A DNA stretch of 64,000 nt from Streptomyces sp. NBC_01498 (lineage in GTDB: Bacteria; Actinomycetota; Actinomycetes; Streptomycetales; Streptomycetaceae), in assembly GCF_036327775.1 (NCBI RefSeq), contig NZ_CP109598.1:4278001-4342000 (forward strand). The letters run 5' to 3'. Positions 59,702 to 64,000 of this stretch are shown here, one piece after another. The notes beneath the pieces are model-generated. The model did not search any database, had not been told where the DNA came from, and worked only from the letters and a program-made list of their open reading frames with translations. Positions within the stretch are counted from its first letter, which is position 1; the number at the start of each line of letters is the position of its first letter. The translations under genes were made by a program, and so were the position numbers.

Positions 59702-60070
59702 CGCGCCATCGTAGGGAACGCCGCTGTGGGACGGGGGCACGCGCCCGCGGACACGGCGCGGGGCCGGGGGCCGTGACGTTCCGGAAGAGGGGCCGGGCGG
59801 GGGCGGACGTGGGTCGGGCGGGCGCCGGGGCGGCGGTCGGAGGTGGGTCGGGCGGAGGTTCGGCGGGCGCCGGGGCGGGCCCGGCGAAGAGGGGTCGGGC
59901 GGGGTCGGGCGGAGGTCGGGCGGGCGCCGGGGCGGCGGTCGGGCGGGCGCCGGGGCGGCGGTCGGAGGTGGGTCGGGCGGAGGTTCGGCGGGCGCCGGGG
60001 CGCGCCCGCCGAAGAGGGGTTGTGCGGGCGCCGGGGCGGGCCCGGCGCGGCCCCTGCGAGGATGGCGTAC
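59702..60070. promoter_or_regulatory. pmt-rsmI intergenic region with pmt -10 box
   Basis: TACGAT on the minus strand (59713-59708), 6 nt before the pmt GTG, is the best promoter element. For rsmI only a weak GAGGAT (60058-60063) 7 nt before GTG 60071 is seen. Most of the region is the G-rich repeat described separately. No gene is supported here. Confidence 0.5.
59814..60043. repeat. G-rich repeats, including an exact 64-bp duplication
   Basis: 59814-59877 and 59939-60002 are identical over 64 bp. The core GCGGGCGCCGGGGCG occurs about six times in 59818-60040, separated by GTCGG and GGAGG blocks. Runs of three or four G are so dense on the plus strand that G-quadruplexes are possible. All frames are open, which creates false ORFs. 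Confidence 0.9.
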
Positions 60071-60985
60071 GTGACTACTGAGCCCTCCCGCGGAACGCCC
60101 CCCGCAACCCCGGCCGGCGTTCTCGTCCTCGCCGGGACCCCCATCGGCGACACCTCCGACGCCCCGCCGCGCCTCGCCGCCGAACTGGCCGGGGCCGATG
60201 TCGTCGCCGCCGAGGACACCCGGCGGCTGCGCAGGCTCACCCAGGCGCTCGGTGTGACGACGACCGGCCGTGTCGTCTCGTACTTCGAGGGCAACGAGAG
60301 CGCCCGTACGCCCGAACTGGTCGAGGCGCTGGCCGGCGGCGCCCGTGTGCTTCTCGTCACGGACGCGGGGATGCCGTCCGTCTCCGACCCCGGCTACCGG
60401 CTGGTGGCGGCGGCCGTCGAGCGCGGCATCAAGGTGACCGCGGTGCCGGGCCCGTCCGCCGTACTGACCGCGCTGGCGCTGTCCGGGCTGCCGGTGGACC
60501 GGTTCTGCTTCGAGGGGTTCCCGCCGCGCAAGGCGGGCGAGCGGCTGGCCAAGCTCCGTGAGGTCGCCGACGAACGCCGCACCCTCGTCTACTTCGAGGC
60601 GCCGCACCGGCTCGACGACACCCTCGCGGCGATGGCCGAGGTCTTCGGCGCCGACCGGCGGGCCGCCGTCTGCCGGGAGCTGACCAAGACGTACGAGGAG
60701 GTGAAGCGCGGCGGCCTCGCCGACTTGGCCGTCTGGGCGGCCGACGGCGTACGCGGGGAGATCACCGTCGTCGTGGAGGGCGCCCCCGAACGCGCCCCCG
60801 TCACGGACCCCGTGGAGCTGGTGCGCATGGTGCGGGTGAGGGAGGAGGCGGGGGAGCGGCGGAAGGAGGCGATCGCCGCCGTCGCCCTGGAAGCGGGGCT
60901 GCCCAAACGTGTGGTGTTCGATGCGGTCGTGGCGGCAAAGAACTCCGCCGGGTCAAGCCCCCGTGACAGTAAAGGACTTTCCTGA
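60071..60985 (+). CDS. rsmI: 16S rRNA 2'-O-methyltransferase (C1402)
   Basis: A 304-residue SAM-dependent TP-methylase. LAGTPIGDTSDAPPR is the N-terminal SAM loop. EDTRRLRRL and LVTDAGMPSVSDPGYRLV follow. PGPSAVLTALALSGLP, FEGFPPRKAGER and FEAPHRLDDTLAAMAEVFG are all characteristic, as is CRELTKTYEEV. It methylates the ribose of C1402 in the decoding centre. GTG 60071 is preferred to the ATG at 60062 because family members begin close to this point. It is divergent from pmt, the usual actinobacterial arrangement. Confidence 0.92.
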   Translation: MTTEPSRGTPPATPAGVLVLAGTPIGDTSDAPPRLAAELAGADVVAAEDTRRLRRLTQALGVTTTGRVVSYFEGNESARTPELVEALAGGARVLLVTDAGMPSVSDPGYRLVAAAVERGIKVTAVPGPSAVLTALALSGLPVDRFCFEGFPPRKAGERLAKLREVADERRTLVYFEAPHRLDDTLAAMAEVFGADRRAAVCRELTKTYEEVKRGGLADLAVWAADGVRGEITVVVEGAPERAPVTDPVELVRMVRVREEAGERRKEAIAAVALEAGLPKRVVFDAVVAAKNSAGSSPRDSKGLS

Positions 60986-61114
60986 AACGCAAAGCGCGGG
61001 GCCCTTTCCGGGGCCTTGAGGAATGAGCTGACCAAAAGCCCGCCATTAATCGACAGCGCTGCTGCGCTCCCGCCCGAATGGGCGTCCACTGGACGAAGTG
61101 GAAAGGAGCTCGGC

Positions 61115-61576
61115 ATGAGTGAGATCACGGGCAACGCCGTCGCCCACGAGGCATATGCGTTCTGCTGCATGCGATGCGGGCACGGCTGGGAGCAGGCGTA
61201 CGACATAGAGCACCACACGGACGGTTCCGGCGGTCAATTCGTCGTCTACAAGGCGGACGGGATACGGGTGCCCTCCCCGCTGTCCAGCCCCACCTGCGCC
61301 AACTGCGGGAACCACGTGGTGCGCATCATGCGCTCCGGGCAGGTCTCCTCGGTGCACGCCCTGATGAGCCGGCAGAGCACCCCCGTCCCCAAGGTGCCCA
61401 AGGCGGCAAAGGCCCCGAAGGCCCCGAAGGCACCGAAGAACAGGGCGCCGAAGGTGTCCCCGGCGTCCCCGGTCTCCCCGGCGAAGGCGGGCAACGCCGC
61501 CACGCCCGCCGGGCCCGCCAAGCCGGGGCACCACTGGCACCTCTCGGACCTCCTGCACCCCTTCCACCGCCGGTAG
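61115..61576 (+). CDS. Zinc-ribbon protein with Lys/Ala/Pro-rich tail
   Basis: A 153-residue cytoplasmic protein. FCCMRCGHGW (Cys17/18, Cys21) and TCANCGNH (Cys61, Cys64) form a CxxC-CxxC zinc ribbon in the first 75 residues. The tail contains KAPKAPKAPK-type repeats like those of DNA- or RNA-binding proteins and ends in HHWHLSDLLHPFHRR. AGGAG lies 6 nt before the ATG. It is common in Streptomyces between rsmI and tatD; function unknown, nucleic-acid binding likely. Confidence 0.8.
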   Translation: MSEITGNAVAHEAYAFCCMRCGHGWEQAYDIEHHTDGSGGQFVVYKADGIRVPSPLSSPTCANCGNHVVRIMRSGQVSSVHALMSRQSTPVPKVPKAAKAPKAPKAPKNRAPKVSPASPVSPAKAGNAATPAGPAKPGHHWHLSDLLHPFHRR

Positions 61577-61684
61577 CCCGTACCCGGTCGGCAGCGGCAG
61601 CGGCAGCCGCAGCCCGCAGCCGTTGCCGTCCGGGTCGGCGGCCCGAACCCGGTCCGCCCGTGGGGCTCCGGGGCGCGGTCCTCG

Positions 61685-61690
61685 TACGAT
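61685..61690 (+). promoter_or_regulatory. -10 box of leaderless tatD-like gene
   Basis: TACGAT is 7 nt before ATG 61698, and no Shine-Dalgarno sequence is present. Confidence 0.55.
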
Positions 61691-61697
61691 CGTGCCC

Positions 61698-62642
61698 ATG
61701 AGCCCCAAGAGCGCCAACAGCACGAAGAGCGCGCGGAGTACGCAGAGTACGAAGCGCGCCACCCGCGCCGACGAAGCGCCTCCGGCACCCGAACCGCTCC
61801 GGGTGCCGGTCGCCGACTCGCACACCCACCTGGACATGCAGGACGGCACCGTCGAGGAGGCCCTCGCCAAGGCGGCCTCCGTGGGAGTGCCGACCGTCGT
61901 CCAGGTGGGCTGTGACCTGAAGGGGTCCCGGTGGGCCGCCGACACCGCCGCCGCGTACGCCTCCGTGCACGCGGCCGTCGCGCTGCATCCCAACGAGGCG
62001 CCGCGCATCGTGCACGGCGACCCCGACGGCTGGTCGCGCCAGGGCGTCCGCGAGGCGGGCGGCGACGCCGCGCTGGACGAGGCGCTCGCCGAGATCGACC
62101 GGCTGGCGGCGCTGCCGCAGGTGAAGGCCGTCGGCGAGACCGGGCTCGACTTCTTCCGTACGGGACCCGGCGGCAAGGCCGCGCAGGAACGCTCCTTCCG
62201 GGCGCACATCGAGATCGCCAAACGGCACGGAAAAGCACTCGTGATCCACGACCGTGAGGCGCACGCCGATGTTCTGCGCGTTCTCGCGGAAGAAGGCGCT
62301 CCGGAGCGGACGGTATTCCACTGTTATTCGGGCGACGCGGAAATGGCCGAAATCTGCGCGTCGGCGGGCTACTACATGTCCTTCGCGGGAAATATGACCT
62401 TCAAGAACGCGCGTGTGCTGCGTGAGGCGCTGGCCGTCGCCCCGCTGGAACTCGTTCTGGTCGAGACGGACGCACCTTTTCTGACGCCCGTTCCGTACCG
62501 GGGACGGCCCAATGCGCCCTATTTGATTCCGCTCACCGTGCGGGCGATGGCGGAGGTCCGGGGGATCGACGAGGACGCGATGGCGACGGCGATTTCGGCC
62601 AACACGGCACGCGCTTTCGGCTACGGGGACGGCCGGTCCTGA
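61698..62642 (+). CDS. tatD: TatD-family metal-dependent deoxyribonuclease
   Basis: A 314-residue TIM-barrel hydrolase of DNA quality control. Metal ligands: DSHTHLD near 42, GETGLDFF (Glu), IHDREAHAD (His), HCYSGD (His) and ETDAPFL (Asp). The first ~40 residues are a Ser/Lys/Thr-rich tail (SANSTKSARSTQSTKRATR) not part of the fold, and the true start could be further in. The second half of the gene (from about 62230) uses noticeably more A/T third positions than its surroundings. In most actinobacteria rpfB follows; here ksgA does. Confidence 0.9.
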   Translation: MSPKSANSTKSARSTQSTKRATRADEAPPAPEPLRVPVADSHTHLDMQDGTVEEALAKAASVGVPTVVQVGCDLKGSRWAADTAAAYASVHAAVALHPNEAPRIVHGDPDGWSRQGVREAGGDAALDEALAEIDRLAALPQVKAVGETGLDFFRTGPGGKAAQERSFRAHIEIAKRHGKALVIHDREAHADVLRVLAEEGAPERTVFHCYSGDAEMAEICASAGYYMSFAGNMTFKNARVLREALAVAPLELVLVETDAPFLTPVPYRGRPNAPYLIPLTVRAMAEVRGIDEDAMATAISANTARAFGYGDGRS

Positions 62643-62790
62643 CAGGGACGGCGGGCCGCGCGGGTCCGGGCGGCGGACCGAGCGCGGAACGGGTGGCGGA
62701 CCGAGCGGCACGGACGGTCGGCGACACGGGGCGCGGGCGCCGGAGGGCACGGGGCCGGGTGGGGCGCGACGCGGGGCCGGGCGGCGGCCG

Positions 62791-62796
62791 TAGGCT
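62791..62796 (+). promoter_or_regulatory. -10 box of leaderless ksgA
   Basis: TAGGCT is exactly 6 nt before the GTG at 62803. Confidence 0.55.
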
Positions 62797-62802
62797 GCTC
62801 GT

Positions 62803-63738
62803 GTGAGCACCACAGAGCCCCCCGAAGCCCCCACGGACGCGCCGGACGCCGCCCCCGACGACGCGCCGGGCGTGTCCCCCGCCTCCGACGCGCTGCTCGG
62901 ACCGGCGGACGTACGCGAACTGGCCTCGGCCCTCGGCGTACGCCCCACCAAGCAGCGCGGCCAGAACTTCGTCATCGACGCCAACACCGTCCGCCGCATC
63001 GTGCGCACCGCCGGTGTCCGCCCGGACGACGTGGTCGTGGAGGTGGGCCCCGGGCTCGGCTCGCTGACGCTCGCGCTGCTGGAGGCGGCCGAGCACGTCA
63101 CGGCCGTCGAGATCGACGACGTCCTCGCCGCCGCCCTGCCGCGCACCGTCGAGGCCCGGCTGCCCGGCCGCGCCGCCCACTTCTCGCTGGTGCACGCGGA
63201 CGCGCTGCGGGTGCGCGAACTGCCGGGCCCGACCCCTACGGCCCTGGTGGCGAACCTCCCGTACAACGTCGCCGTGCCCGTCCTGCTCCACATGCTGGAG
63301 CACTTCCCGGCCATCGAACGCACCCTGATCATGGTCCAGGCGGAGGTCGCGGACCGGCTCGCGGCGGCGCCCGGCAACAAGGTGTACGGCGTACCGTCGG
63401 TCAAGGCCAACTGGTACGCGGAGGTCAAGCGGGCCGGGGCCATCGGCCGGAACGTGTTCTGGCCCGCCCCGAACGTCGACTCCGGCCTCGTCTCGCTCGT
63501 CCGCCGCCCCGGGCCGCCGGCCACCACGGCCTCGCGCACCGAGGTCTTCGCGGTCGTGGACGCGGCGTTCGCGCAGCGCCGCAAGACCCTGCGGGCGGCG
63601 CTCGCGGGCTGGGCCGGATCGGCCCCGGCGGCCGAGGCGGCGCTGGTCGCGGCCGGAATCTCGCCGCAGGCGCGGGGCGAGTCGCTGACGGTGGAGGAAT
63701 TCGCGCGGATCGCGGAATCTAAGGGAGCGGGCGCGTGA
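62803..63738 (+). CDS. ksgA: 16S rRNA dimethyladenosine transferase KsgA (RsmA)
   Basis: A 311-residue SAM-dependent enzyme that dimethylates two adjacent adenosines near the 3' end of 16S r[21 protein letters not shown] is the N-terminal signature. [16 protein letters not shown] binds [11 protein letters not shown] and [15 protein letters not shown] (motif IV NLPY) follow. [12 protein letters not shown] and [12 protein letters not shown] are typical. A disordered Asp/Pro/Ala-rich N-terminus (~35 residues) precedes. Its stop overlaps the ispE start (GTGA), the usual coupling. Confidence 0.94.
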   Translation: MSTTEPPEAPTDAPDAAPDDAPGVSPASDALLGPADVRELASALGVRPTKQRGQNFVIDANTVRRIVRTAGVRPDDVVVEVGPGLGSLTLALLEAAEHVTAVEIDDVLAAALPRTVEARLPGRAAHFSLVHADALRVRELPGPTPTALVANLPYNVAVPVLLHMLEHFPAIERTLIMVQAEVADRLAAAPGNKVYGVPSVKANWYAEVKRAGAIGRNVFWPAPNVDSGLVSLVRRPGPPATTASRTEVFAVVDAAFAQRRKTLRAALAGWAGSAPAAEAALVAAGISPQARGESLTVEEFARIAESKGAGA

Positions 63739-64000
63739 GCGACACCGACACGTCGGCCGAGCGGGCCGTGGTCCGGGACTCGGTGACCGTACGCGTACCG
63801 GCCAAGGTCAACGTCCAGCTCGCGGTGGGCGCCGCGCGCCCCGACGGCTTCCACGACCTCGCCAACGTCTTCCTGGCGGTCGGCCTCTACGACGAGGTCA
63901 CGGTCACCCCGGCCGACGAACTGCGCGTGACCTGCGCCGGGCCCGACGCCCACCAGGTCCCGCTGGACGCCACCAACCTCGCGGCGCGCGCGGCGATCGC
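63735..64000 (+). CDS. ispE: 4-diphosphocytidyl-2-C-methyl-D-erythritol kinase (partial, runs off window)
   Basis: The first 88 codons of a GHMP kinase of the MEP isoprenoid pathway. The GTG at 63735 overlaps the ksgA stop. After ~15 residues [24 protein letters not shown] gives the family motif 1 (usually AKINLxLxV.G...DGYHxL), with [12 protein letters not shown] next. Position after ksgA is conserved across actinobacteria. The C-terminal two thirds are outside the window. Confidence 0.93.
   Translation, partial: MSDTDTSAERAVVRDSVTVRVPAKVNVQLAVGAARPDGFHDLANVFLAVGLYDEVTVTPADELRVTCAGPDAHQVPLDATNLAARAAI

Noticed and set aside
61326..63953. 875-codon minus-strand frame opposite tatD and ksgA
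   Set aside because: A shadow frame; the plus-strand genes have full family signatures and conserved order.

Overview
The window is a chromosomal segment of a Streptomyces (or a very close actinomycete). It is very GC-rich, with strongly third-position-GC-biased codons and GTG/TTG starts. It carries genes almost confined to sporulating actinomycetes: chaplins, rodlins and an SsgA-like protein. Many starts have a TAnnnT-type hexamer only 6-7 nt upstream, as expected for leaderless mRNAs. I see no rRNA, tRNA, CRISPR array, prophage or insertion sequence.

1-19.5 kb, surface assembly. The left edge cuts a minus-strand secreted gene that looks like a short chaplin. A secreted DUF3344-like protein follows. 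Next come eight tightly overlapping genes for a Wzx/Wzy-type exopolysaccharide: GT4, polyprenyl-phosphate sugar transferase, Wzy-like ligase/polymerase, MurJ/Wzx-like flippase, polysaccharide deacetylase, second GT4, Wzz-like protein and FemAB/CelD-like acyltransferase. A secreted GH26-like hydrolase, an ATP-grasp protein and a flavoprotein follow. The block ends with a long sortase-anchored chaplin, a short chaplin and three rodlins, laid out like chpA-chpD-rdlA-rdlB of S. coelicolor but with one extra rodlin. Upstream of the rodlins and both short-chaplin-type genes I find spaced elements resembling an ECF (sigma-BldN-type) promoter.

19.6-33.1 kb. GNAT acetyltransferase and exonuclease III are divergent, both apparently leaderless. 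A MerR regulator diverges from a three-gene operon (Baeyer-Villiger-type monooxygenase, alpha/beta hydrolase, SDR) resembling the mycobacterial mymA operon. A 36-codon secreted peptide gene, a large Tricorn protease, a TetR-MMPL exporter pair and an SsgA-like gene follow.

33.3-53.7 kb. An ECF cobalt/nickel importer (cbiM-cbiQ-cbiO) is preceded by a sequence matching the nickel-responsive Nur box. Then come a beta-lactamase-family enzyme, two SDRs, alpha/beta hydrolase, HxlR/RidA pair, DHFR-like protein, small membrane protein with AAA ATPase, MFS exporter, a PcaB-like lyase with a large disordered insertion, ferredoxin reductase-like flavoprotein, aldo/keto reductase, ankyrin protein, EamA transporter and YbaK deacylase.

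53.8-64 kb. Two VOC proteins, a DinB protein, a penicillin-binding protein, protein O-mannosyltransferase (pmt), then rsmI, a zinc-ribbon protein, tatD, ksgA and the start of ispE. rpfB, usually between tatD and ksgA in actinobacteria, is missing. Three unrelated GC-rich minisatellites (34-, 39- and 64-bp units) sit in intergenic gaps of the last 15 kb. The 240-bp gap between the penicillin-binding protein and pmt (57743-57982) holds nothing I can identify.
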